From assembly GCA_019137255.1 (NCBI GenBank), contig WPDH01000074.1:434001-498000 (forward strand): DNA of 64,000 bases. Reading direction: 5' to 3'. Source of the stretch: Corinectria fuckeliana. Its lineage: Eukaryota; Ascomycota; Sordariomycetes; Hypocreales; Nectriaceae. The position numbers were made by a program, and so were the translations under genes. The stretch's first letter is position 1, and each line of letters opens with the position of its first letter. A model generated the notes under the pieces. The model ran no database searches, was not told the DNA's origin, and saw only the letters and a list, made by a program, of their open reading frames with translations. Of the stretch, positions 44,329 to 55,135 are shown piece after piece.

Positions 44329-46434
44329 ATGCGTCGCACGTCAGTTCTCCTCGACGGGCTCTGGCGCTGCTTATGCCCGGCGTTTGACGAACACGCCCTG
44401 CCTAGGGCCCTCAATGCTTCAGTCTTGGTGCGACGGACCCAGCCGTCCCCGAGACGCAATCGATCCGTCCCTAATGCCGGTCTGGTTCAGCGTCGTCGGC
44501 ACGCGACCGACACGACATGCACCGCAGATCCTCCGCTCAGTTTCAAGTCGCTTGACTCCTTCTTCGCAACTGCCGAGGCGAGCTCTAGTAATATCTCAGC
44601 CAAAGACGACCCGTATAAGCTCCTCGGGCGACAGCCTCCGACATACGGAGATATCCCGGCCGAAGCGATGGTCAAAGCCCTCAGGATAGTACGAGACGGC
44701 TATCGCGAGGTTCTCCCTGATCCCCACGCACGGATCGTCTTTCTCGTCAACTTTCTGGTCAAGAAACGGAATTATCCTCTGGACGCATTCATCTACGAGT
44801 GCATGATGGATGCCATGGCGGATCCTCAAGGTTCGGCCTCGGGAGTGCGGAATCTGTTGCGGGATATGAAGGCGCAGGGCATACAGCCCACGGCAGCCGT
44901 TTGCTACAGCGCACTAGAGGCTCTTACCGTTCACCCCGACTACATCTTACGCCAGGAGGTCATTGAGATCATGAATAGCAATTGGCATGATGTGACCAAG
45001 TCCGCGAGACAAAACATCGCAATTGGAATGCTTCGCGATGGCCAGCATGAGCTCGCCCTCGAGCAACTCACGGAGCTGTTCGAATCCAGGGAAAGGATCG
45101 ATCTCTGGGTCTACGATATCTTCATTGTGGAGTTTGGCCGGATGGGCTTCTTGGATGAGATGCTCCAGCTGCTACGACAGAGGAAATTCGCCAAGGGCAC
45201 CGACGATCCCTTCCTAAGCTTGCTTCTTCATTCATTGGACCTTTTCAGTCAAGCATATCACGAAGCCGGCACCAAGTTTGTCTGGGAGTTTGTGGTGGCT
45301 CTGCCGATCCTGAATCCCTCCAATGCCCTCCTTGAAAGTGTTCTGGGCACGGCGGCGAGGCACGCAGATGTGAAGCTGGCCACAGAAGCTCTGAATATCC
45401 TCGCCAGCCGAGGCAGAGTACCCGAACACCAACACGAGGCTCTTATCGACACATTTGCTGCCGCTGAGGACATGGCGGGGGCACTTCGCGCGTTGGGAAT
45501 AATGGAGCGAAACGGTGCCCGAGTCCAACGCGCCACGACGAGGAGAATATACCAAGCAATGAAGAGCAACCCCTTCCTCATCACCGAGGCGAAGACTGTA
45601 ATAGAGGAGATGCGCGAGGACCAAGTGGTTCCCTTGGAAGCCGTCGCCGTTGTGATCGAGGCCACGGCCCAAGTCCGCGGGTCCGAGGCTGCGATGCCCC
45701 TGTACCACGAGACGTTTGCTCTCAGCGGCAAGCGCCCGGGGCAGGACGTTTTGAGGGAGCTGATCCTCAATTCCACCGACGTGGAGACAACGTGGGCACT
45801 CTCGAAGGACTACCTTCTTTTGGTGCCCCGTGACAGACTTGTGCAGGAAGAGGATATGAGGCTGTTTGATCGGATGATTCCCGCGTGTGCCCAAGCCGGT
45901 GACTTTGACCGCGCGTTCGAGTATGCGGAGAGGGCCATGGACGCCGAGAAGTCCCTTGGGACGAGGAAAGCCCAAGAAGCAGAGGAGGCGTTGGAGGCAA
46001 AGATGTCCCGAGGAGCAGAGAAGGATCGAAACACAGGGGGGGGCGAAGGAGAGGTCTCGAAAGACGACTTGGACTTGGGAGTAGTGAGCGCCATCGTATC
46101 ACGGAGGGTCATGTCAGCAGAGACGGCCGCCAAATCCGAGAAGGTCGTGAAGGCAGAGGAGGTTGTGAAGGCAGAAACGGACCCAAAGGTAGAGCCGGCA
46201 GTGGAAACCTTGGCAACCGAAGGAGGCGACCACTCGTGGCTGCTTCGGCCTTGGGTTGAGCCTCTAGTCGACTACGCGGTGGCTGCTAAGGATGGTCGGG
46301 TGTGGCCAATCGTGGACGAGATGGCCAAGGGCACAGAAGACAAGGTTGACTCGGTGAAGTCGATTCTCCAGCGGCACCGGATGAGCAAACGGGTCGAGGA
46401 GTTGAAGGCCAAGAAGGATGGTGCAACTGTGTGA
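44329..46434 (+). CDS. Mitochondrial pentatricopeptide-like (PPR) protein, single exon
   Basis: 701 aa from the ATG at 44329 (MRRTSVLLDGLWRCL). The N-terminus is Arg-rich and nearly free of acidic residues for about 60 residues (RRTQPSPRRNRSVPN, VQRRRHA), a typical mitochondrial targeting sequence. From about residue 115 onward it is helical-repeat protein with PPR-like pairs (YPLDAFIYECMMDAMAD..., LLRDMKAQGIQPTAAVCYSALEAL, LRALGIMERNGARVQ). Such proteins bind organellar RNA and act in mitochondrial RNA stability or translation; the target is unknown. The last 150 residues are Ala/Glu/Lys-rich low complexity (AEEVVKAETDPKVEPAVE) followed by a conserved-looking end. The organelle is inferred from the presequence. 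The gene shares its promoter with lsm4. Confidence 0.78.
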   Translation: MRRTSVLLDGLWRCLCPAFDEHALPRALNASVLVRRTQPSPRRNRSVPNAGLVQRRRHATDTTCTADPPLSFKSLDSFFATAEASSSNISAKDDPYKLLGRQPPTYGDIPAEAMVKALRIVRDGYREVLPDPHARIVFLVNFLVKKRNYPLDAFIYECMMDAMADPQGSASGVRNLLRDMKAQGIQPTAAVCYSALEALTVHPDYILRQEVIEIMNSNWHDVTKSARQNIAIGMLRDGQHELALEQLTELFESRERIDLWVYDIFIVEFGRMGFLDEMLQLLRQRKFAKGTDDPFLSLLLHSLDLFSQAYHEAGTKFVWEFVVALPILNPSNALLESVLGTAARHADVKLATEALNILASRGRVPEHQHEALIDTFAAAEDMAGALRALGIMERNGARVQRATTRRIYQAMKSNPFLITEAKTVIEEMREDQVVPLEAVAVVIEATAQVRGSEAAMPLYHETFALSGKRPGQDVLRELILNSTDVETTWALSKDYLLLVPRDRLVQEEDMRLFDRMIPACAQAGDFDRAFEYAERAMDAEKSLGTRKAQEAEEALEAKMSRGAEKDRNTGGGEGEVSKDDLDLGVVSAIVSRRVMSAETAAKSEKVVKAEEVVKAETDPKVEPAVETLATEGGDHSWLLRPWVEPLVDYAVAAKDGRVWPIVDEMAKGTEDKVDSVKSILQRHRMSKRVEELKAKKDGATV

Positions 46435-48564
46435 TAAGGACAGAGAAAACGGCAGCGAGTTGCGACATCCGCCCCCATTCATGCAGTGTGATTGCCAACA
46501 GGCTTGGGTCGTCAGCCCAGCGAGCCTAGGGCACGCAGAGTTTATCTACACGTTGCACACAGTCAGGAGTGGTCCCTTCCGTTACATCTACATGGTAAGC
46601 CAAGACCCGAGCGTTCCGGGATAGTGGGAGCCACCAAGGTTACGCGACTGCATGCGTGGCGGCCGCCGATGATGCCAATTAGGCAATGACTTGTCTATGT
46701 GCCAGTCGGAATGATCCTCGCTCGTGGAGAGAGAGAAATGTGTGTGGGTGCGGGATTGTCATGAGGATGCCGTCATTGGCGCCGAGGATCTGGGTGAAGC
46801 CGCCCAACGGATGTTCGCCGGGATACCAACCAAACAGCTCGGCGAGATGGCGCACAGATCCTTAGCAGCAAGCCTGGCCTTTCTTCTTCTTTTTTCTTCT
46901 TGTCTTACATCACCCGCAGCTACCTTTCTGCGTTGCTCAGAGGGGGGGACAAGGAAAGCGAAAATTGCAGATAATGGCGGCGGGGGATAGCGTAAATCAA
47001 GCGGGACAGACGGCGAGATCTTATGCCGAGGGTGACAAAACCAAAGTCAGTATTTGGCGGTTTGGGAGGATTTCTAAGCTGTCCGAGAAGAGTCATCCAT
47101 TCCATGGTTATTCTACTTATTAGTAAGAGCGAGCACGGCTAAGCTAAGTATATGGCTGGGCGGAATGACGTCGATGGGGAGTGGCTTTTTTTTGGTTGGC
47201 GCTGATTCAAGACAAGATTGAATGAATATACATAGTCCTACCTTGTGGGATTTCATGAAATGCGAGGGCCGAGCTTAGGGATGGGTGAGTGAGACGGACG
47301 GACAGACGGACGGCAAGCTAATAGGCTGGATGTGGATGTTGTGCTTCGCTGTGCCGGGTTGTGCTGTGCTGTAAGTGGAGGGTTGATGAGACGCGGCGGA
47401 AGATGACAAAGGAGATTGATTGCTCGGCGGGAGGTGTGGGAGGTTGGGAGGTTGCGGGACGCGAGGGATGCGAGATCTGCATAAGCCAACCGACAACCTA
47501 GAGGCAGATCAACACAATCTAGTCAGTCTATCTATGTCTCCATGTAAGTAAGATCCGGAAGGCCTCATCCGTCGTGTATGCGTGCCGTCATCTCTCTCGT
47601 CTCACACACACACGCTCGGGGAGACGGCACCTCTTTCTCTCTCTCTGTCTCTCCCCTCTCCTCTCACACCCAAGGGAAGACGTCCCAATGGAAGATGACT
47701 CGAGGCAAGATGACTCAACTGGGGAGATACTTACCTAGGTATGTAGATACGGTGCGGCGATAACTCTATTCCGACCAACCATACCCGACCCGCCACGGCA
47801 GCTTTTTCTCGCGTCAGCCCTAAACTCCGCTTAGGTCCAGACCGGTCGATGCCCATCTCCAGCAAGCTCTCTCTCCTCTCGCTGAGAAGGGCCCCTTGCT
47901 TCGTCGCTGTGTGCTTGACAAATCCCTGCCGCCGGTAGTCTGGCTCTGGACATCTGCGTTGGTGGCCTCGTCCTCACTCCGGCTCGCTCCGCCAACACAC
48001 GCACGCACGCACGCCCCTTCCCCCCGATGGAAGGACCCTCTTGGCCGATTGGTAATCCCCGGACCTCGTCCCTCGAGTTAGTCCGAGTGGCTTTCTCCCT
48101 ACCAAGCAGATTCACGCTGGGACCTTGCTAGGGCACGCATGTAGTAGCTTCGGCGTGAACCCTCCTCCATGTCCATGGTTTCGTTATCCTGCTTGCTTGC
48201 TAAGTCCGGGGGAGTCGCCTAGTTCCGTGGCGTCTCGGACTTTCTGATGAGAGATCACGGTGATTACCTATCAGCCTTTCGAGACAATGCCATGGCAAGG
48301 GGGGCGTGTTTTGCACCGGGGCCACATGGCGGGCGTGGTTGCACGGCAGAGTCAGAGTGACGAGATATAAGACTCGACGGTATCTCCATAGTCGTTGACA
48401 CTTTTGCTCCACCAGACTACCTATCCAATTCAGTCAGTCCAGCTCAATCCATCTACTCGAGAAGCCTCTCTCTGTCTTATCAGGGAGCTCGGAAGCACAT
48501 CTGCCGTCCACTTACACGGCGGTATCAACTCGTCACCACCTCCCCCTTAACCAGATAAGAAACA
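46435..48564. other. Intergenic region upstream of the MFS gene
   Basis: About 2.1 kb, with simple repeats: GGACGGACAGACGGACGG near 47296, short TGTGC units near 47340, TC-rich and CACACA runs near 47605-47670, and CACG repeats near 47998-48013. A TACCTAGGTA palindrome lies at 47732-47741. No supported gene. Confidence 0.55.
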
Positions 48565-50604
48565 ATGGCCATCGCGGAAGTCATCCGCGAAGCCCCCCTG
48601 GGCCAGCTCATCCGCTTGCTCACGGGCAACCGCTACCTGCAGTACCCGGAGGAGAAGCCCGGGTTCGAGCTGCCGGCGCCGTGGGTCATCCTGCTGAACG
48701 ACCCGGACGCCGTGGTCGACGAGGACGGCCAGGTCAGCACGACCAACAACAACACCATCGTCGGGTCGTCGGCGTCGTCCGTGGCCGGCAACGACGACGA
48801 CGACGACGGCAAGGAGGAGAAGAAAAAGAAGAGGCAGGCAGAAGAAGACGAGCACCTCCACCTCCACCGCACCCGCTCCCCGCAGGAGGCGCCGGCCTTC
48901 ACCGCGGACCGGCTCGCCGCCGACGGGCAGCACGACCTCGAGAAGACGCGGTCGGTGCCCATCGTGCCGCGGCGCACACGCGACGGCGCCATCCTGGTGG
49001 ACTGGTACTACAGCGACGACGCGGCCAACCCGCACAACTGGGCGAGCGGGAAGCGCGGCGGCGTGGCGCTGCTCATCTGCCTGTACACCTTCGTCGTGTA
49101 CACGTCGTCGGCCATCTACACGTCGTCGACGGCGGGCGTCATGGCGCGCTTCGGCGTCAGCGAGCTCAAGGCCACGCTGGGCCTGTCCATCTACGTGCTC
49201 GGGTACGGCGTCGGCCCGCTGCTGTTCGCGCCGCTGAGCGAGATCCCCGTCGTCGGCCGCAACCCCGTCTACGCCGTCACCATGTTCCTCTTCGTCGTCG
49301 TGTCCGTCCCCACCGCCCTCGTCGACAACTACCCGGGCCTCATGGTGCTGCGCTTCCTGCAGGGCTTCTTCGGCTCGCCGTGTCTGGCCTCGGGCGGCGC
49401 GTCCCTCGGCGACATGTACAGCCTCATGGCTCTGCCCTACGCCATGATGGCCTGGGTCTCTGCCGCCTACTGCGGGCGTAAGTCTCTTCCCTCTTTATAT
49501 GTCCTCTTTATATGTCCTCTTTACATGTCCGCTTTACATGTCCGCTTTACATGTACAGCAAAAACTAACACACATCTCCTCTCAGCCGCCCTCGGCCCCC
49601 TCCTCAGCGGCTTCGCCGTCCCCGTCAAGGGCTGGCGCTGGTCGCTCTACGAGAGCATCTGGGCCTCGTCCCCCATCTTCATCGCCATGTTCCTCCTCCT
49701 CCCCGAGACGAGCGGCCCCAACATCCTCCTCCGCCGCGCCCAGCGCCTCCGCAAGCTGACGGGCACCGAGCGCTTCATGTCGCAGAGCGAGATCGACCAG
49801 CGCAACATGAAGGTCTCAGCCATCGCCATCGACGCCCTCATCAAGCCCATGGAGATCACCATCAAGGACCCCGCCGTCCTGTTCGTCCAGATCTACACGG
49901 CCATCATCTACGGCATCTATTACTCCTGTGAGTTCTTCTTCCCTTCCCGTCCTTCTCTCCCACGCCATGATGCCTACCCTTCCCATCGTCGTATCAAACC
50001 GCTGACTCTGCCAGTCTTCGAGGTCTTCCCCCTGGTCTACCCCGTCTACTACGGCATGAACCTCGGCCAGGTCGGCCTCGTCTTCCTCTGCGTCTTGGTC
50101 GCGTGCCTCCTCGGCGTCGCCACGTACGCCGGCTACATGTACTTCATCGTCGACCGCCGCATCGCCAAGTACGGCTGGCCCGTCCAGGAGTCGCGTCTGC
50201 TGCCCGCCCTCGTCGCCTCCTTCGGCCCTACCATCGGCCTCTTCCTCTTCGCCTGGACCGCCCGCGCTTCCATCCACTGGATCGTCCCGACCATCGGCAT
50301 CACCATCTACGGCGCCACCGTCTTCGTCGTCATGCAGTGCATCTTCATCTACATCCCGCTCAGCTACCCCATGTACGCCGCCAGTCTGTTCGCCGCCAAC
50401 GACTTCTTCCGCAGCGCCCTCGCCTGTGGCAGCGTGCTCTTCGCCCACCCGCTCTTCAACAACCTCGGCGTCGCCAAGGGCACTAGTCTCCTCGGCGGCT
50501 TGAGTGTCATTGGCATCGTCGGTATCTGGCTTCTGTACTTCTATGGCGCCAGGCTGCGAGCCATGAGCAAGTTTGCCGTCTCTGAAGAGCCAGCAGAGGA
50601 GTAA
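48565..50604 (+). CDS. MFS drug/polyamine-type exporter, DHA1 family (3 exons)
   Basis: Join of 48565-49477, 49586-49927 and 50015-50604 gives 614 aa. It is a proton-driven plasma-membrane antiporter of the DHA1 (12-helix) family, close in pattern to Flr1/Mdr1 multidrug exporters. Seen: the family lead-in DWYYSDDAANPHNWASGKR before helix 1, YVLGYGVGPLLFAPLSEIPVVGR (motif A region), RFLQGFFGSPCLASGGASLGD, AAYCGPALGPLLSG (antiporter motif C, formed across intron 1), KGWRWSLY, and YYSFFEVFPLVYPVYYG across intron 2. The N-terminus is long, with an acidic and lysine-rich stretch (about residues 75-95). Introns are 108 and 87 bp, both multiples of three without stops, so retained forms would still read through. 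Substrate is unknown; it stands alone, not in a visible metabolite cluster. Confidence 0.9.
   Translation: MAIAEVIREAPLGQLIRLLTGNRYLQYPEEKPGFELPAPWVILLNDPDAVVDEDGQVSTTNNNTIVGSSASSVAGNDDDDDGKEEKKKKRQAEEDEHLHLHRTRSPQEAPAFTADRLAADGQHDLEKTRSVPIVPRRTRDGAILVDWYYSDDAANPHNWASGKRGGVALLICLYTFVVYTSSAIYTSSTAGVMARFGVSELKATLGLSIYVLGYGVGPLLFAPLSEIPVVGRNPVYAVTMFLFVVVSVPTALVDNYPGLMVLRFLQGFFGSPCLASGGASLGDMYSLMALPYAMMAWVSAAYCGRKSLPSLYVLFICPLYMSALHVRFTCTAKTNTHLLSAALGPLLSGFAVPVKGWRWSLYESIWASSPIFIAMFLLLPETSGPNILLRRAQRLRKLTGTERFMSQSEIDQRNMKVSAIAIDALIKPMEITIKDPAVLFVQIYTAIIYGIYYSCEFFFPSRPSLPRHDAYPSHRRIKPLTLPVFEVFPLVYPVYYGMNLGQVGLVFLCVLVACLLGVATYAGYMYFIVDRRIAKYGWPVQESRLLPALVASFGPTIGLFLFAWTARASIHWIVPTIGITIYGATVFVVMQCIFIYIPLSYPMYAASLFAANDFFRSALACGSVLFAHPLFNNLGVAKGTSLLGGLSVIGIVGIWLLYFYGARLRAMSKFAVSEEPAEE
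49493..49557. repeat. 13-bp minisatellite (5 copies) inside MFS intron 1
   Basis: Five head-to-tail copies of a 13-bp unit, CTTTATATGTCCT changing to CTTTACATGTCCG, and a last copy ending ACA. It fills more than half of the 108-bp intron. Confidence 0.85.
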
Positions 50605-51097
50605 GCAACGGGTTGCCTTTTTACGCAGAGTTTTGAGCACGACGAGATGAAAGAAAGCCAGTTTGGTATCCCTATGTTAGCAGGAACTGGGGTTTAATAA
50701 TAACATTATACCCATGTGTAGACGAAGTTGTTAGTTCGATAGACTAAGCAAGCCATGATAATAGTTGGTAATATAAAACTTGAAAGCAATTCGTACCTTG
50801 ATTTGTCCTCCATGATCAGATGAATGCTAGCTCCAGTGTCTTCTCGCTCAAAATCAACGTTCGCTAGAGACGGCATCTCAAGTACAAGTAACGCAATTTC
50901 ACTTCGTGAGCTTATCAACCCCCCCAGCTCAGAAATCCCCCACGCAAAAGAAACCCATTCGGCAGTAGTGTATAGCCATCATTTCATAAAATAAAATTTC
51001 CATTGCGACCTGTTCGCTCAACGCAAGGTGCAACGTAGTGCCGCCCTTTCCTTTTGATACGTCATGTTCGTATCCTCGAGTTCCCTGCCGATACTCC
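50605..51097. other. Convergent 3' flanks of the MFS and glutamine-rich genes
   Basis: AT-richer 3' DNA between two converging genes; no gene recognised. Confidence 0.5.
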
Positions 51098-54000
51098 CTA
51101 CCAAGCCTCATCCGAAGGCTTCCAGCTATACCCAGGAGCCTGGTTGGTCGCCTGAAACGAGTTGCTGGTGTTAGAATTGCCGAAATTATACCAGCTTTGC
51201 TGCTGGTTGTTCGCATGGCTCTGTTGGTGCTGGGTCGGCGGCGGATATGAGGAATAACCATGCGGCTGCTGCTGGCTGAAAGAGGCGTTGTCCGAGCGTG
51301 TGGGCTGGGTACTCTCCCGCGCGTTGAAGGTTTGCCTCGCGGCAGAGCTCGCCTTCGTCGAGCTAGACGGTTGCGAGTATGTGGTTTGTGCATGGTATGT
51401 AGATGAAGAGCTGTATGGCAGCTCGGTCCTGTTCTTTGTACCAGACCACTGGTTTGAGGATGCGGTCTGGTAAGATGGAGCCATCGTTGAAGGTGCCGGC
51501 GCAGCCATCGACATTGCGATCTTAGCGATTCGGCTGGGGGGATCAACCGGCTGCGGCAATGACGACGTCTCTTGCGGCTGCGAATGTGGCTCGTACCCAG
51601 GCTTCTGGCTCGATTGTTGGCTCGCTGCCGTGTTCGTGTTCCCATAGCGTCCATAATCGCTAGGCTTTGAGATGCCACCCATTTGGTCCGAGACACGGTG
51701 GGCAGAGCTGTTAGATCTGCCATGTTGGTTCGGGTAGGGCGGTGGCTGATAGCCCTTCGCCATCGGATGATCAGCCAGCGGTGTTCGCGACTGGGCTCGC
51801 TGACTCTGTCTTGACTTGGCCCGGGGAGCATTGGCTGCTTGGAAAGGTGATACTCTGGTGTGCGCCATAGCCGCCGCCGCCGCCGTAGGGGACTGGTGCT
51901 GCTGGTGCTGCTGTTGCTGCTGGTGCTGCTGTTGCTGCTGTTGCTGCTGTTGCTGCTGTATTGCCGCATGTGCCAACGCCGAGGCTTCCTGCATTGCGTC
52001 ACGAGGCAGGATGGAGTCCAGTTGTTGGTGATGAGTCACGTTCCGAGATTTCTGGTGCATGGCCCCAGGCTGCGACATCTGTGGGTGCGAAATCTGTGGT
52101 GATACAGAGGCCACTGTCGTTGCTGATCTGCCCTTTCTCACACCCGTCTTCCAATCTGACGAGGGCTGATTGGTCATGGCAGGAATATCTTGAGCTCCGG
52201 AACCAAGAGATTCTAAAGGCAGATTTCGCTGGGGATGAGAAGTAGAATCACCCAACGCCCATCTTCTCTGGGTAGGAGAAGCGGCAATTATCTCGGCAGG
52301 TACTGGTTGATGTTCGATTTGCTGGGCAGGTTCCGTCATCATCGGGTTGTAGGTGTGCCCAGGCTCTGTCGTGACCTGGTGGTGCCCCATCGAGGACACG
52401 TCGTCATGTAGCAAGGGCAAGGTTGGTCCTGTTTGGAAATAGTCGCCATGTGAAGCGTGAAGGTCTTGTGTTGGAGCAGGAGGTACGTTGGGCGTGAGGA
52501 CGTTGCTAAGGGGCAACTGAGGATAAGACGAGTAATCTTCCAAGGGATCCTGCTGGCCGACGTCGTCAGGATCAGCCTCGTCTCCTTCGGCATCTTCCCG
52601 CGTCTCATCTTCTCCATAGTCTTCTTCTCCCACATCTGCTGGTTCATCTATGATCTCTTCGCTGGCCTTCTTCTTTTTCGCTCTCGACTTCATGGGCGGG
52701 AATTCGCAGACGAGGCCTTGGTCACTACATTCACCACAGGTGGGCCTTTCCCTGGGACACTGCTACTAGTCAGTCTCACGCGAGCCCAAAGATCACGTAT
52801 CGAAGATGCTTGCCTTGACTTTCCGCCCCTTGCATTGGAAGCAGGCGTTGCGGTGTTTGCCCAGCTTCCGCCTCGATCTCGCTGGGGTCGCGGTAGTCGA
52901 CCCGTCTTCTCCAGCGGTTGCTGCGTGTCCGTTTCCGGAATCTGCGTCACCAGAGCCACCGGGTTGAGGAACCAGTTCCTTGGTGGTCATGGGTCCGGAC
53001 GGGGTAGCTTGGCTGCTTTGGCCAGACGACGTGCTTGCCTGGGCAGAAGCCGATCCTCCCTTGTTAGTGGGATGGACAATTCGTAGCCTCTCCGCGCCGT
53101 ACTTGGCAAGCATAACCAGCGACTCCTTTTGAAGTTCTGGCGACTGATTAGAGAAGATGCTGAACTGATCAGCTGAAAGCGTCTCTGGGGGTACACCAAC
53201 TTTGGTGAGCATTTCGAGCGCTGCCTCGCGACGACGCTTTGCCTCGGTCACGGTGATTTTGACTGGGAAGTTCGTCCCAGCAGGAGGTTGAGAGCTAGAG
53301 TTTTCAGCTCGCGTTTGGTTCGCTAGCTCCCCTGCCACCAGCCCTTCCGGATAGTTGCTGAAGGCCTGTGAGTTCTGTCCAGAATTGCTCTCTTGCGACT
53401 GTCCATCCTGGACTGTACCAGGGTACTCTGGAGGTAGCATGTGGCCTTCTGTAGCCATCACATCTGGTTGGCTTGCGCCTTCATTCTTCTTCTTCCTCTT
53501 CCGAGGGTTTCCGTTTTCGTCTTGCGCCTTCCTCTCTAGCTTCTTTCTCGGCGCCTTTGGTGTCCTCTGCTTTCTCTGTAGCTTCTGTTGCTTCAGCTCC
53601 TCCTTGTGCTTTTCCTGCAACAAATGGTGCTCCAGCGACTTCTGGGCTCCGGGGCCAAGCGGACGTCTAGGGGGCGTAAAGTATTCGAAAAGGTCGGCAA
53701 CTGTCTTGTGCAGGGGCGTGTGGTCGTAATTCACCGAGATGACTCGACTATTTCGGTTGAACTCGATGACTATGGAGCCTCGACAGTCGAAGGCCGGCCG
53801 ATCTGGACGGTTGTTCAACAGCTTGTGTCGTCGTGAATGCGAATGGAAAACTTACTGCGGAGGATCGGGTCATACTGCGTGAAGTGGTCGGCAACCACCA
53901 CTTTCGCATTATGCTTCGCGTACTGGCGGCTCCATTGTTGAATCGAGTCTTTGCATAGGTATGTGAACTTCCAGCCTTGCGGGCCTCGTGCCACCTCCCG

Positions 54001-54417
54001 AACGGTCCAGGTCCTACCGTCTATCGCGCCGAGGGCGGCGATGATGTGCTTTGCGACGGATGTCTGCAAGGCCGGATCGCCTTGCGGCTGGTTCAGCAAC
54101 GCCTCATTGGCTCCCACGACCCGCGAGGGTTGGTCTCCGGACTGTTCTTCGGGCGCAGCCGAGGTTCCTCCTCCCAGCGACGGATCGATGTTGCTAAGAT
54201 CGCCGTTCTGGTGCTCGACCATGAGGGGGATGGCGAACTGCACCGTCGCCCTCAGCTCCATCATAACGGACACATGTTCGGCTCGGTTCTGCGACGTCTT
54301 GGCATCGAGGATGCTGCGCAGATGCAGCTGGAGGTCGTCGACGGAGTCGCACGGCAAGTTATTCGACGGGGCGGCGGTTTGCGCGCCCAGGTTGAAGCTC
54401 GCGAGGAAGTCGGCCAT
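51098..54417 (-). CDS. Large Gln-rich nuclear protein with an internal Zn2Cys6 cluster (3 exons)
   Basis: Join of 54417-53856, 53802-52814 and 52759-51098 gives 1070 aa. The Zn2Cys6 cluster is not N-terminal but central: Cys508, 511, 518, 525, 528 and 535 (CFQCKGRKVK-C...CGECSDQGLVC), a canonical C-x2-C-x6-C-x6-C-x2-C-x6-C. Before it lie a globular-looking region (WTVREVARGPQGWKFTYLC to VISVNYDHTPLHKTVADLF, about residues 120-230) and a Lys/Arg-rich helix (KEELKQQKLQRKQRTPKAPR). After it come an acidic stretch, a long Gln/Ser/Pro-rich tail and a polyglutamine run. Exon 2 joins exon 3 in the middle of the cluster through a GC-AG intron (52760-52813, donor AAG/GCAAGC). The start at 54417 (MADFLASFNLG) is the first in-frame ATG. 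Probably a DNA-binding regulator; no family name is recognised. Confidence 0.8.
51895..51959 (-). repeat. Polyglutamine-coding CAG/CAA tract
   Basis: On the minus strand this reads as uninterrupted glutamine codons broken by a few histidines, at about residues 785-806 of the Zn2Cys6 protein. Mixed CAG/CAA codons and one CAC type make it imperfect. Confidence 0.85.
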
Positions 54418-55135
54418 GACGTGACTTGGGGGTTGTTCGTAGGCCCGGGGGCATTGGGCCGGCAGCAGCAGCCTCGATAGATATCTGCCCGGGCTGAGCC
54501 TGACTCCTGCTGTTGGCGATGGGCTGGGCGAGCGAGTGAGTGGAGGAAGCGGGCGCTGGCTGCTCACGGCTCTCGACGCGAACGCGGGTGCGGGTGAGAT
54601 ATAGTGGAGGTTGAGGAGGCAGCGGTGTGATTGGCAGCGGGTCGTGGTTTTAGGTGTGTGCGCACGAAGACCGAGAGCCTAAGGACCTTCCTTATAGACT
54701 AGTACCTTCCTTACCTTAGGCTGGCTACGGCATGTACCTGAGACGTAATAACTGCAAGGCACATGTCCAATGTAAATTAAAATAAATCAAAAGACAAACA
54801 CCATATTGCTCCTGCATTTCAAAAGCATCGTGAAGACAACTCTAAAGACTTTATAATTCTTCATCAGTATCAAGATGCTTCTTTGTGTGACCAGCTTTAC
54901 ATAGTATAACCTATTAAAATGGCATCGCATCCGTGTCTACCAGCACTAGCACATGGGGCTCAAACATCAATACATCAAAGACTTCCTGAATCCGATTAGT
55001 TATATAACCAACTTAATACACATTGTTCAACATTGGTCGTGCCTTTGCAAAGCTAATCTCCCAAGAACGCCTGCCCCATCCGTCTTGCCTTGTCCAATAC
55101 CACTGTTACAGATGTACAAGTACATGACCCGGCTC
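54418..55135. other. Promoter of the internal-Zn2Cys6 gene and 3' flank of Ku70
   Basis: About 0.7 kb, AT-rich on the right. It holds a hairpin (54676-54722) and no supported gene. Confidence 0.5.
54676..54722. repeat. Short hairpin with 9-bp perfect arms (AGCCTAAGG / CCTTAGGCT)
   Basis: Exact reverse-complement arms flank a 29-base spacer that itself contains a direct repeat of ACCTTCCTTA-like sequence. Confidence 0.75.

Noticed and set aside
49816..50640. Antisense frame over the MFS gene, Asp/Glu/Gly-rich
   Set aside because: A compositional mirror of GC-rich transmembrane coding sequence; no start context or domain.
51895..51959. A plus-strand gene with a polycysteine/leucine run opposite the polyglutamine tract
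   Set aside because: It is the reverse reading of the CAG repeat in a well-supported minus-strand gene.
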